DNA from: Punica granatum
Taxonomy: Eukaryota > Streptophyta > Magnoliopsida > Myrtales > Lythraceae
Direction of reading: 5' to 3'
NCBI RefSeq assembly: GCF_007655135.1
Contig: NC_045130.1
Span: forward strand, 372,001-436,000
DNA: 64,000 bases
Shown here piece by piece: positions 34,431 through 47,500 of this stretch. The position numbers and the translations under genes were made by a program. How positions within the stretch are numbered: position 1 is the first letter of the stretch; every line of letters begins with the position of its first letter. The notes under the pieces were generated by a model. That model made no database searches and was not told where the DNA came from. It was given only the letters and a program-made list of their open reading frames with translations.

Positions 34431-35654
34431 TCAGCTGCCGCCGGCGGTGGTGACGGAGCTGTTTGTGGCAGCGTCCCAGGAAAGCCCGAAATTCGCCGGA
34501 AACCGATCCAAGAAGCAGTCCTCCCGGTCGTCGTCGAGCAAACCCTCCAGACCCACAAAGAAATCATCATCCAGAGCCATGTGAGATAAACCCACCTCGC
34601 CATCCTCATCATCCTCCATGCTATCATCATGCTCGCCTCTGCTCGTGCTCTGTGGCATGGCCTCTTCTTCTTCTTCCGGAGAGGTGGCAGGAGAGGAAGA
34701 GGGAGGCGGCACATGAACGTTGGAGGCGGAGGGGGGATCGCCGGAGGTGGCGGGCTTCTGGCGGGTGGAGCCAGCGAGGGAGTTGCGGTGGGTGGGGGCG
34801 GGGTGGTTGTGCTCGCCTGTATAGGTCACTACGAACATTCCCGGGTCGGATCTGTTCCGCTCCACTTGTTTCCGGGCCAAACACCCCTTGGAGCTGCTGC
34901 ATCTGTAATATCCCCTGTTTCAAAACAGAGCCATGTATAATATAACCGGGCCAAAATCAGTGCCAATTTTTCTAATTAACCCCAGAGGAAAGGGCCGGAG
35001 AGGAGGAGAAATCTCGGGAGAAATCAGTACCCACCTTGGATATGGCGAACCTTTGATGGGTTTCTGGCCATACTTACGCCAAGCCCATATGTCTGATGAG
35101 AGGTTCTCGGCCGGGACCTGACAAACCTTCTTGAACTGGCTCTTCCTGCTTATTTAAATTCAGACAGACAGAGATGGGATGGGCCGTGCCAATTAATAAT
35201 TTTTCCAGATTTGCAGGGAAAGAGGAGTCAGTTGCAATCTTTGTCCTTAGCTTTACCTTCTTTTGGAGCGGGAAGAGGCCACCGGAGAAGGCCGTTTAAT
35301 TTGGACCCGACCACCAGCTCCATTACTGGGTCTTCCGAAGGGAGGTAGAGGTAGAGGTAGAGGAGAGACGGCGGCGTTCTGCAGGATAAGAGGCTCAGAT
35401 TTGGGAGCAAAGAAGGGCTTGGAGAGCTCGTGTAGCTCCTCGAAGAGATCCGGCAGCTCAACGTCCTTCTTCGCAGGTCCAATGCAGGGAGGAGCAGAGG
35501 AGCAAAAAGGAAGGACATGAAGATACTCATGAGAGGAGGAGAGGGTCCCGGCTGAGGGTAAGGTGGCCGTGGCCGTGGCCGTGGCTGTGCCTGTGGTGGA
35601 GGCGGCGGTGCAGCAGCCTCGGACCACCGCATGTAGATCCCAATCGTCGTCCAT
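34431..35654 (-). CDS. Group IIe WRKY transcription factor (WRKY22/27/29-like)
   Basis: Three exons, 35654-35257, 35145-35035 and 34914-34431, join in frame to 330 aa. The DNA-binding domain has WRKYGQK at residues 155-161 and a C-x5-C-x23-H-x-H zinc finger (C175, C181, H205, H207). The second intron splits the codon for the Arg before GYYRC, the conserved R-type intron of this part of the family. A basic cluster (SRSKRRKSQFKK) just before the domain is the likely nuclear signal. The N-terminus ([14 protein letters not shown]) and the acidic C-terminal region ([13 protein letters not shown]) are typical of group IIe members that bind W-boxes and act in defence and senescence. Upstream DNA has GA repeats and a G homopolymer. 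Which paralogue it is cannot be told. Confidence 0.93.
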
Positions 35655-36509
35655 GGACTCTCAATCTTCACAAATCCCTTCTGCAAAAACCGTCTCTGGC
35701 ACTGGCAGAGCTGTTCAAGAGAGAGGAAATGGTTTGAGAGAGAGAGAGAGAGGACAACAAACAAGGCGCTGACTTTTTAGAGTAGAAAGAGAGAGAGAGA
35801 GACAGAGAGTGCAGGGGGGGGGGGGGGGGGGGGGGGTGCTATGCTATTGCTATGAGTGGCAGAGGTATATTATTATATGGACTCTTGTCTGGGGATGGAA
35901 AATGGAAATTACACGGACGTAATCGGATCCGTTCCCTATCTTTTAAAACGTTTAACATGTCTGAATTCGGCCAAGAACTTCACATTGCATATTAAGAAGA
36001 CTAGAGATAATTTTCTTTCTTTTTTTTTTCCCTCGCAACAGGATTGTAATACATCGTGTGTTACTTAATAATTATGAGATAGAAATTATTACTCAATAAA
36101 ACTACGAGTATAGTATAGAATTTACAAATATATATATATATATATATATAGCTGATATGTGGTCCCAACCAACCTAGAAGAGAGGGAGAAAGGAAACGGG
36201 TGGTTTGGCATCTTTGATGCGTATCTTTTGTCCTATGCGCCGCTGTGGGCATTGAAAACCGGCTTGAAGGAGAGAGAAAGAGTGGGGTTGACTTGGGAAA
36301 ATGTCAAAGGGTGGATTTCTGAACGAGAAGTGGTGGTATTGCCAAAAAGTCCACGCGTTTCATGAATTCCCCCTTTTCTTTTCCTTTCCCTTTAAAAAGA
36401 TAAGTATTACTACCGAAAAAAAAAAAGAAGAGAATTTCCCGTGAGTTACCGACAAAAAGCAATATAATGTATGTAAAATATATATTATATTAATATGCAC
36501 AAAAGGAAA
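35655..36509. promoter_or_regulatory. 5' flank of the WRKY gene
   Basis: Contains (GA)n tracts (35737-35750, 35787-35802), a 23-base G run and (TA)n near 36129-36149. The leader and promoter must lie here for a minus-strand gene starting at 35654. No individual regulatory site is certain. Confidence 0.4.
35814..35836. repeat. Poly-G tract (23 bases)
   Basis: A run of 23 G on the plus strand (C on the WRKY sense strand), about 160 bp upstream of the WRKY start. Such runs can form unusual DNA structures and are prone to length errors in sequencing. Confidence 0.9.
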
Positions 36510-37537
36510 AGTGGATTGGTCCATGGGACCGTTGGTTGTCTCGATATCTCCGTCTTTCGTCGTCGTCAGATCTGATTAGAAGGCTGTGTTGATGGCGTCC
36601 CGAAAGTCGCGGCGGCTCTCCTCCTCCTCCTCCTCCTCGTTTCCTGCGGTGCGTTAAGGTGACCCCTGATGGAGTAGTTTCCCGCTCTCCACCGAGGTCA
36701 CACTCTCACCATCTCTGAGCAAATCTGTAAAGGAGGAGGAAGACAACCTGCCGCCTTGCCTGACCTAAACCAGTCCAGCCCGACCCAACCCAATTGATCG
36801 CTCATTGACCAGTGGCTCTAACAGCATAGCGATGACTCCCTTGCCTCCCTGCCAGTCTGACTCTCCCATGCAATGGAATCCCCCATCTACTCAAAGGATC
36901 ATACCATTGGCACAATCAATCGTATTAACCGCCTGCACAACCGACATTTTTGTGGCTATGCTCTTTTTTTTTTTGTTGGTTTGTACAGGTTCGGCTCCTC
37001 GATAACATTCGCCGGTTTGTACCGGTCAAGGAAGCTTGGTACTTTGATTTGATAGTTTAGTTAGTTTTGATTAGTTAAGCTATCACTGGTTTGAACCGAT
37101 TAAAAGAACTTTGCTGATTTGATTTAAATGTTTAGGGATTATGTTGTTTAGGATTTTGGTTATTTGATTTATTCTAGAAGCGTGATCTGTAGATGGTTCA
37201 TGCGCCGGATACCGGTCCAAAATTCCTCTTAACTCTGCTTCCCTATGAAGTAGTCTCTATATGAATTGCTCTATGCTCTAATTCATAGTCTTTACTGAGG
37301 TCCATATAGAGTTTAATCGTCAGAGATTGAGAACGGACTACGGCATTTGGAATGATCTCTACAATTATACCTATAATGACTTGATGTACTTCAGTCACTT
37401 TTATCTCCCTTTGTAGAAATTTAGGTGGACTTGCTATTTTTTTGAGGTTTGTAATGTATTCTCTAGACATTTTTTGCTTGTATTAATTTTTGTCGTCAAT
37501 GAAACATTCATTGACTTTCGAGGGAAAAAAAAAAAAG
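36510..37537 (+). mobile_element. Retroposon-like block ending in poly-A
   Basis: The block starts GC-rich, with an ATG at 36592 opening a 21-codon frame (MASRKSRRLSSSSSSSSFP). It becomes AT-rich and ends GTCAATGAAACATTCATTG, then GAGGG and an A-run at about 37525-37536, like a LINE 3' end. A possible imperfect target duplication is GGAAAAGTGG near 36507 against GGGAAAGTGG near 37538. It may be an internally deleted LINE or a retroposed gene copy; there is no long open frame. Confidence 0.35.
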
Positions 37538-40500
37538 GGAAAGTGGGGAAAAAGAGTAAAGTGGAAGCCAGTTAATTGGGGATGGGAAGGGAAAGAAAGG
37601 AGATCCCACCCACTACAATCTTCGGTAGCTACGGCCGCTCAATGTGGAATTGGATTCATCCTTTCATATATATCCCACACATATATGTATAACATTCTTT
37701 CTTTATTTCTCTTTCGCCATGAAGGTTCTTTTTTCTTCATTTTTTTGTTTCAAAAATTCTAAATTTGTGCAGCATCGTATATACAATTTTTGATTCTTTT
37801 ACCGTGAAAAAATAAAAGGAGGAAATCGACCTAAGAAAAGAGGAAATCTTATTGCTAATCTCAACATCAGCCCTCTTATTTGACTTTTTGTAATGCTCCT
37901 TACCCGCGATCCGAACAAAAACTTATAGTCAAAATACTCTTATTTATTGTTAATATCATGTAAGAGATCATGAATCATATTTTATAAAGATATGATCTCT
38001 TATAAAGTACATCAATCATAATATTCACATAGTTCATTCCTTTTATTAGGTGAAATCGCACATTATGACCAAGTGAAAACTCTTGGATAGTTTGCTAATC
38101 ACGTCGGGTTTTTTTTTTGAGGTTTAATAAGTTAATTGCACATAATTAGAGTGCAAGATTATCATAATAAAATTTGATTTTGCTTGTCAATATGTAATAT
38201 TCTAGCTTCGAACTCTTGGATGACTTTTGTATCAAAATAATTTTTTGGTCCACAGGCTCAAAAAATAGAACAAGAAGTCAATTTTTCTTTTTCCCATTTC
38301 CATTGACCTACTTGACAAGATAAGAATCGATCCCTGGTCGAATCCTAGTTCTCGAGAGGCCCACTGTCACTGTGCTCCCCACATGAGCACAAGCTCTGTC
38401 AAACTCAAACCCTTTTCTTTACTTTTTTTTTTAAATTTTTTTTTGTAATATTGAATAAATTGATACCGAAAAAATCCCTTAATAGTGTAACTTTCAACTT
38501 TCAAAAAAATACTCTTAATAATATTTTCTCTCCACCACTCCTTCTCTCCTCTCTTCTCATTTCTCCTCTGCCACTCCATTTTATTCCCTTTTTTTTTATA
38601 TGTTTTTTCTTCAACAATATATCTAACTTATTTTCATAAAATACTTGATAGGGTGACGATGTATCGAGTTAGCAATATCGGACCTTATCTTAAAATAAAT
38701 TTTATATTATTAATATATATAATTTTTTATGTTGTAAATTTTTTCTGCATAACACGAATTATTCTAATATCAATTCATTATTAAATCTAAATTAATAGAT
38801 AAGGTCAAAAAAAAGGAAGAAAAGAAAAGTCGCCTGAAAATCAGGTGGGGGAGAATGAGCATATGTGAACGCGTGTAGTAGTGTAGAGACGATGAAGTGG
38901 CATCGACAGCTAGCAGATCTGGTGGACCCCAACAACAATCCCAAACACCCCAACACACCCCCTCCCCCAGAAAATATTGGGTGAATAAAAATGATTAGGT
39001 TAAACTTCACGATAAAAATCTCGCTACATAATTTTTTCTCTTTATTATTGGATATGTGTCATTTAAAGATAGAGTTTCATATAGTCACTTGACTGTATAT
39101 TTACCCATTTAATATTCTCTCTCTCCCTCTCTCTCTCTTCCGGAAAAGTCCAAAGTGGTCCCCATTCCCGACTCGAATGTTTTCTACCATCCAACGGCTA
39201 TAAAACACTGGTTCGACGTCCTCCAACCAAACTCCAGTATTCTATTCCAAGATGCATGCCTGAACGTGGGCTGGGTCTTAAGACGGGCCGGCCCACATGA
39301 TTCGGTGGGTTTCATTGGATGCCTCATGCATCATGCCTAGGCTCGGCCGTCCCTCCTCTCTAAATCTATATATATAATATTCGAAAGGTAGAAAAGCGGA
39401 AAATGAAAACTTCATTTTTACAACTTTCGACTCTTGATAAAATGTCATTACTTGCTTAAATTAATCCATTCGATAATTATTCTGCACAGACAGGAATAAA
39501 AGTGAATTTTTACTGAACGAAGATAATGACTGTTTTTGCAATGACACATCTTCTTACTTTCGAAATGACAAAAGATTATATGTTTGATTCTCGATAATGG
39601 GATTTCTTATATTTTTTTATTAACTAACTTGCTATTTTCCTATAGTAGGATTTTTAATTTGACCATTCCTATATTACGTTCACGCCCCTCCTTAATAAAC
39701 ATGAAATTATGATTTTAATTCATCCAAGTATATATAACCTTTTCCTAAAAGTAAAATATTTGTTACTGTGAATATAGTTGATTAACGCATGTACCCAGAG
39801 TTACAATGCCGGTTTCTCTGAGTAATGAATTATTTTATTTTATTTTATTGTTTTGTGGGCTGGGGGAGATAAGTGGAGAGTAATAATTAAAGGGGTCCAA
39901 AATTAAATCGATCGAATTGGCGTCCATCTTGTTTTCACCTAAAAGAACAAACCACGAGTGAGTTAGTTCTCTGAAGGATCGATTCCTACACAGTAATCCG
40001 GAGGCCGGGCGTGGACAAAAATTATAATTATTAATGCTAAAGTCGAAAAAAGCATCAGAGCTCAGTGAATACAACTGACTATGTAATATACATTAATAAA
40101 GAATCTCAGACGGCATATATTTTAATTTAAAATCCTAACTTCATTGTAAATAAAATAACAAAGTTCTATAAAATATTGTCACAAATATTCGAGGTAGACA
40201 AAAAATATATATATTCGAGGTAGACAAAGTACGTACAGGAATTGATAATAATAACACGCAGCTGGCAAGAGAATATTCACACGGTTGCCCGGCATATCAA
40301 CGCCGGTATACGTAGTAAATTAAGTGTCACAAGGCAATATAATTAATAATGATATTTCTACCATCAAATGTGATGGCCTGGTGATTTGAAGCGTACTTTA
40401 ATATGGTTTGACAACCCCAATCTCTCGGATTCAAAATCCCTTTATGCATTTATATCAAAACATTTGTTAAAAGTGTACTCTTCGCTTTAGCTTGATGAAC

Positions 40501-40653
40501 ATCAATTTCTGTGAACTATACTATACCTTTAGTGGTACTGGTACTACGCTGACGGACTAGTATTTGCACTGATTGTTTAGTTCTTTTGATATATTTGAGG
40601 TTGAATATGAGAATCGAAATATGCATCACTGCAGCACACCTTACTATTTAGCA

Positions 40654-40684
<31 letters not shown>

Positions 40685-41749
40685 GTAATATTTCTTCAGG
40701 AAGAGGAAGGAAAAAGAAGAAGATATTATACTTTATAGTGATGAGTTTATGTGTGTGTGTGTGTATATATATGTTTGGATGGTTTAACTCTTCATTTAGT
40801 TTTGGAGTAGGGGTTTATTCATTTTACGTCCCCCATATAGGACAAAATGGGTATTAGCGGATGAAAAAATTTATTATTAAATTAATTGTAATAATAATTA
40901 GAAAATTAAATGTGAGAATTTATTATTAAATTAAATAAAAGATAAAAAATATATATATATAGACGTAAAAGTTGATGGGGAATTCATTATTAAAAAATTG
41001 ATTATAATGATGGTTAAAAATATGTGATAAATTTATTATAAAATAAGAGAAAAAAATTAAAAATAATTATTATATTGTTGAATTGATGAAAAAATTGAAT
41101 GGAGTAGAGTGGAGTGGAATTTCGCTCCAAAATCAAACGCAATCTAAGTACCTTTTCTAGATGCCTATTTATTATTGGAATTTAAAATATAACAGCATGG
41201 ATCTTTTCTTGCAAAAAAATATTAAGATACCATTCTCCCGTTATTAGCTAGGTTATATATATGCAACCAAAATGACGTAAATTGTCTTTATTCCATAAGG
41301 TTATGCGTATATACAGGAAATGCACAAAAAGGTAAGCCGATGACACCTAGGAAAAAACGTAAGCCGATCAATGGATGTCCTTTTTTCTTTTTTTCTTTTT
41401 TTCTTTTTTTTTCCAGGTTATAATAGAGAGATCCGCGAGCTTATATGATGAAATAAGGTCCTGATAACTAATGAAGAGGCGCGATAATTTCAATATATAC
41501 GAGAATTAAATATAATAATTAATCTCTTAATTGACAAGAGATGGCGCGTACCATCTCATATGGAACAATGGATGTCACTTAATTAGCAATATCTCATGTG
41601 CTAATTAAATTACAGCGTATATATTTCACCCAAGAAAATATTAGTATATATATAAATGGTGCACTTCTTTACACACTGTAATTATTCATGTGTCTTTCAA
41701 TTTCAGCTGTTCATATCATGTCTGGGGTAGGGTTTTTACTTTCAACAGT
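37538..41749. other. Intergenic, AT-rich, no gene recognised
   Basis: No open frame resembles a protein. Visible items are a CT-rich stretch near 39115-39140, (ATA)n at about 40658-40684, (GT)n near 40751-40764 and an AT-rich segment 40860-41150 whose right end (AATCAAACGCAATCTAAG) looks like a Tourist-type terminus. Confidence 0.4.
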
Positions 41750-41872
41750 TTCTATCGTGACTTTGTGTCATGCTAACTTTTCATGCGATAGCTCTAGGAT
41801 GAAATTCTACGAGACCCACATGAATTTTAAGGTCTATACGGGGAGTTATCATGACACAAAGTCATGATAGAA
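41750..41872. other. Near-perfect 29 bp inverted repeat (hairpin)
   Basis: Left arm 41750-41778 and right arm 41844-41872 are complementary at 27 of 29 positions, separated by 65 bases. In the plus-strand RNA one of the two mismatches becomes a G-U pair. The size is compatible with a small-RNA precursor or a decayed MITE. No TSD-like flanks were noticed. Confidence 0.6.
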
Positions 41873-41950
41873 GCATCACTATGATATATATTAATGATAG
41901 TTGGCTCATAGGACTTGGAAGAAGAGGACAGAACTATGGAAGCGCACACA

Positions 41951-41968
41951 TTTTTTTTTTATAGGTAA
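41951..41968 (-). mobile_element. Ultra-short retroposon tail with long target duplication
   Basis: Eighteen bases (ten T then ATAGGTAA) are flanked by TATGGAAGCGCACACA (41935-41950) and TATGGAAGCGCGCACACA (41969-41986). The right copy has one extra CG. This looks like a target-primed insertion that copied little more than the poly-A tail of a LINE on the minus strand. Confidence 0.5.
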
Positions 41969-42746
41969 TATGGAAGCGCGCACACACATATATATACACT
42001 AATAAGGTTGCATGTGCAATGTACGGGGAAATTAATAAATAAAATCACGAACATTATATATATGATGAAAATGATATATTACTTACTTTATAGCTAAAAT
42101 CTACTTCAATTTAATACAATCATAATAAAATATCTGAAAATTTTGACAATTTAATATTTTTATTAAAAATACAAGCTGCAATCTTCGACCGACACTTATT
42201 ATGTCATTATATTGATGCATTTCATCTATAATATTGTTGGCTTATTCAAATTCTATAAGGGACAATTCCTATTAAAATACATTATAAATCGGCCTATAAG
42301 AATGAATTAAAAATAATTATATATTATTATTATTTATGATTAAGTAATGTTCATATTTATTTTAATTTATTCGTATTTAAAAAAAATAAAAGAGAAATTC
42401 AAGAGTATGAAAAATGCTTCATGTTTTTTTAAATATATATAAATATAGGTGATATGTATGAAGAGAAATAGTTTCTAGAACAGGCTTTGACTTATGGACG
42501 ACCAACACCAGCTGAATCAATACCCGTGCACATGCAATTTGCATTTCTTCTTAATTTTTGGCCAAACATATATACAACACGAGATAAAAAAAAAGGGGGG
42601 CTGACGACATTCTCCCCATTCTTTTTTATTCTCCTGTTTAATTTCTTTCTTGTCTTTTAAAAGAAAAAGAAAAAGAGAAAAGAAAGGAAGAACAAAAAGA
42701 GCGTTACGTTGATCATCAGTTGCACCTCATTCCCTTCGAGATATAT

Positions 42747-43031
42747 GGCTCCGTTTATTTTCAGGATTTGATTTTAAGATTTTATCTTTAATTTTAACTT
42801 TACTTACTACACAACAAAAATCATCTCTTCAAAGTAAAAAAGGTAGGCCTCATATATAAACTCACATATAATTCCATTACATTCAATTTAATTTTTAATA
42901 TTAAATTTTCCCAACTATTCATTACTTTTTCATATTTTTTCTCATAATTCAACACTACAATCATCACAACCAAATTAAAATTAAAATTAACCAATTAAAA
43001 TTAAGATCTAACTCCCAAACCAAACGCAGCA
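42747..43031. mobile_element. Tourist-like MITE, diverged
   Basis: The ends TGGCTCCGTTTA and, in reverse complement, TTGCTGCGTTTGG are similar. The body shares the TTTTAACTTTA and TACTACACAACAAAAA blocks (reverse strand) with the copies at 5098 and 5661. The target duplication is unclear. Confidence 0.5.
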
Positions 43032-43922
43032 ATAGAAATTAGAAGAAGGATTTCCTCGTGCTAATAAGCTGACCTGAGTTTTTTTTTTTTAATAGATGAA
43101 ATCAATTGCTTCAAGTAGTCCTTTGGGATGGTATTACATGTATTACTAATCCACGGCGATCGTGGTCCTCTGCGAATGGCCGTATGCCAGCCCAGCTCCC
43201 ATCATTGATTCGATCCTTTGGTTTCGGCCAACTCAATGAATAACTCTAGAGAATTAATAGAGATTCGACGAGCACAAGTGGCATGGCATGGGTGTGAAGA
43301 TCCGGTTGCATGATTGACTTTTTTTTAAAAAAAATTATTTATGACTATTAATTTTATTATTTGATGGTCCACGTACTCTCACCTAATTTATTATTGTTTT
43401 TTCTTTTCTTTTTTCTTTCTTATTAAGTCCGAATTTGGGGAGCTAGAGAGAGAGAGAGAGAGAGAGAGATGCTTGCTTCAATTCAGTTCCCATTTGATTG
43501 GACAGTGAAAATGGATCCTTTCAAGTTGAAGTTGAGCCTTGCCAAGTCCCACAACACACACTCGTCTACCTTTCTATCCATCTATCTAGTCAGAACATGA
43601 CTGGGGGAGTTTGCCCCGAGTGAACTAGAATATTAGATGACATCACGTATATCGGTAAGATTCCTGATGATATACATATATATATATATAGGAGCATTTT
43701 CTCTCAGCTTTATCTTATGCGATTATATATTAGGAGACCTTTTTTTTTTTGGGCAAGAAGTGGGATGGCAACCCCCCAGTCTAGCACTTTCTGGTCTGGT
43801 CCCATTCTTTAATATTAGTTATGAGGTGGAGGTCCGAACAATACACACTTCAAACGTGCATGTGAAAACATTCACGATGAAGATATAATGATATATATTG
43901 TCATCATGGTTCTTCAAACACC

Positions 43923-43954
<32 letters not shown>

Positions 43955-44560
43955 GTACTCAGAGCAGGATCTTGTTGGTCGAAGGATATATAGTTCAAAG
44001 GCACGACCACCAAGCATATCCTCTGAAGCCGGCTGAGCATATATAATATAGCCCCATATATACGTTTATCTTATATATACATTATTATCCATGTCATGTT
44101 GGTATGGCTAATCGATCATGGCCCAGGCTGAAGTTGGGTTGCCTTCTCAAGTGAACCCAGATAATATATATATATATATATATTATTAACGAGGGCACAA
44201 ACAAGAATTGAGTGGAAGAATCAAAGGACACACATTAGTGTAAATGCATATCATCTATCCACATGTCCCAAAGCTCAAAAAATTTACACTCGCAAAAGGA
44301 AAGAATTTAAAAAAAAAAAAAGAAAAAAGAGTGAGGAAAAACCTTCCTTAATATGCTCATTCACCTCTTCTGTCCCAACAGTGCCAACCACCCACACTAC
44401 TAGTTGGATGTCAAATTGGTGTTCTCTCTCTCTCTCTGTGACCCTACCACAAGAAACCAAGACCAGATCAACTCCTCCTTAGTTCGCCTGAGTAAATACC
44501 TGACTTTGAATGAATTAATAATCTTTTAGGTCAACAGCAGATGAATAGGTCTCTTCACTA
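43032..44560. other. Intergenic, 3' flank of SEC10
   Basis: Contains (GA)n at 43446-43469, (CT)n at about 43931-43954 and several (TA)n tracts. The right end holds the SEC10 3' UTR. No other gene is recognised. Confidence 0.4.
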
Positions 44561-47500
44561 TCAACTCAAACTCGGCCATAAGGAGCTTAGCCTCGTTGCA
44601 AGTTTTGCGCTCTTGTAATCCTCCCTCAGCTGAATAAACCTGTACATGCATACATACATACAGTTGAACGAAATTACCGCCATCAATTATTTGTTGTCGC
44701 AAAAAATCTTGTTATTTTCGCCAATAGAAATTTTCCATTCTACTACCTCTGTGCATCTTTCCGAATGCTGGGCGTCCCCTCAAACAGAGTGGAGAGACTC
44801 TCAGGAGCAACAATAAACACATTGGCCATGCTGGAGAGGAGTTTTGCTCATCAGTCCAGCGATACAAGTTATAAATGACAAGAAAAATAATCTGGGGGAA
44901 TTCAGTAAAGATCTCTTACATTCCCAACAACTCAAACTTCTCATCGACGGTGGGAGCATTGAAGCTACGAACAAATTCACCATACTCAGTTATGTCACGC
45001 TTCAGCCGAAGTCCTCCGCTATGAAAGAGGGAAAATGATCAGTTCCAAAATAATAAACCACAAGGATAATCTGCTTCTCAAAGATTTTTCCAATATCAAC
45101 CAGCCAAATATATAAGTACATAATTACACACACACACACACACAAGTTGAACTAGCACTTGCTTGGTATACTACAAGCTGTTCATTCAGGATATTGCTAT
45201 GTAAAGGCAATTGCAATCACGTCATATAGCCCAAGAAGCTGTAATCTTCAGCAGTACGATCATGGTTCTACGAAGTAGAGAATTTTGTTACCTGGGATTA
45301 AAGGTGAACTTCTGCCAATGACTTAACAGCCCTTTATACAAACGGTTTCCCTGTATCAGCAATTTCAGAGAATTGTCATTGCAAAATTAGAGAGCATCCA
45401 TGCTTGTAACTGAAGAAGAAGATTCTTTGCTTGACACAAAACGTAAAAGAGAGAGAGAGAGAGAGAGAGAAAGTGGGATGTTCAAGGAACAATACCAGTT
45501 CAGTGAGGAATGCTTGCTTGTTTTGACCTTCTAATGCAGTGAATGCAGCTTCAAGCACACGAGAAAGGTAAGCCACAACCCTAAACAATATAGGAGGTAC
45601 ATTATTCCACATCCAAGCTGAAAGGGGAAGCAGGCCAAACTAGATATTCAGTCAATCTCTAATTGCGCCATTCACCAAGATTGGTTTTAATTATCATTAT
45701 ATTGAGGGACTATACCGAGTGCAGGCATTCGTTGGGCGATGATCAGGTGCAATTCCATCATCTGGTGACCGATAATCTGTCGCCTTCTGTTCAGCTGACA
45801 GCAACCGCTCAACCTGCATTGGAGTTCAACAAAATAATAATTTTAGCAAATGATCCTACAAGAAAGCTGGCCCAAGTTCTCTTTAAACAGTTTAGGATCC
45901 AATTGAAGAATTGTCTTTCTCAATTCCCTGGCAGCGGCCTTAGGGTGGTGGCGCCATAAGTCATTTTTCAAAGATTACATTTACGTTTTCTAGATGCCGA
46001 AAATAATTTCACCATTTTTCTCATACACGACAACAATTACAAGCCTACCTCAGCCATAACAGTTTCAATGCACAGCTGAAGACCCTTGTAAGCAGCACCT
46101 TCAGCACCCGACATCGCTGTTGCCATTTCTTCACAAGCAGCAGCATGTGCCCCATCAACGGGTAGTAATAGCCGAGATATAGAATTTGCAAAATACTGCA
46201 GACAGATCCAAAAGAGTTGCATATTATATATCTAACAGCCAATTTTTTATTACTCGACTTAATGATAAAACGTAAATGAGTGAACAATGTCACATACTTG
46301 CTGTACTATAGCCACACTGCTACCACTACGCTGCACAGCAACCATGAATGATCTGAAACTGCTTTCACCAGCAGCAGCAGCAGCTTCCGCCTACAGATTA
46401 GACCAATCAATCCACCTTCATTCATTTCACATTCAATTACAGCATGTGAACTAATAGTTGCAAAATTATTCTATCTTGAAGGATCAAATATTATTATCAT
46501 ATCCCAAAGAGGAAAGTAATCAGGTAATTACAGCAGAAGCAGCTGCAGCAGCCACCCTTCTACTGACACTGGTCCCCAAGACAAACCTTTCCCTTAAAGC
46601 TGCAGCTTCAGTTAAGCTGTCCCTTGCCCGATCAAGCCCTTCTGTTATATATTGACCAACCTGGATAGTAAAAATATTGTAAGTGCTTATTGTATGCAAT
46701 TTTGTAAATTCTATTGACCCAAACTTACCTGGTCTAGAAGGCAAGTAAAAACTGCTTTCACATTGGCTGCTAGTGTGGTTGGCTGTGTTCATTAAAACAA
46801 GAGCTCAGTTAAAAAAAAAAAAAACCAAGTAATTTTGAAACTGAAATAAACCTCAAATGCACAATGCATATATGCAATAATCTAAGCCTCTGATTCAAGA
46901 GCAGAGATGAGTGTAACTTTCACCATTTTTTCCTTTCTCCACATTTGATTACTGGTTAGAGAAGATGTTGATGTTGCTAAGAAACTAATTACCCCGATCA
47001 AGGACCCAATTGACAACCTACAACACAACTTGCAGAGATTGCCTCAACTCTCCCGAGGAGTGCTGGGTTCAGTCTAACTACATTTCAATCTTTTAGATTA
47101 ATTTTTGACATTAATTCTCTGGATTGACATCAATTTAAAGTTCAATCAAATCGACGATGAGTGAACATGCTTAGATTGAAGCGAAACATCAGGCACACTA
47201 GGAATATACCTGAGAGGAAAACAAGGTGCATCTGGATATTGCTTCTTCGTTCCAACGAACAAACTCTGTTACAACAGCAACAGAAATTTGCTGGTGTGAA
47301 GATGCTATTGAAGCTCCTTTAGAACGCCCAATTGTCCCAGATGATTCGGACATCTGCTGGCTTTCAGCACGCAATTCCTCCATCTGAAAGCCACAATGCA
47401 TGGAAAAAGATTGGCATGCATAAATTTTAAAATGAATTGCTATTCCTGCAGGAAGAGATGGTTGAAACTGGTGGACACCTTCGCTCGGTAAAGTTGTCTA

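Noticed and set aside
42000..42030. Possible fourth Helitron end (GCATGTGCAATGTACGGGG)
   Set aside because: The stem is imperfect and the terminal CTRR is missing, so it was not called.
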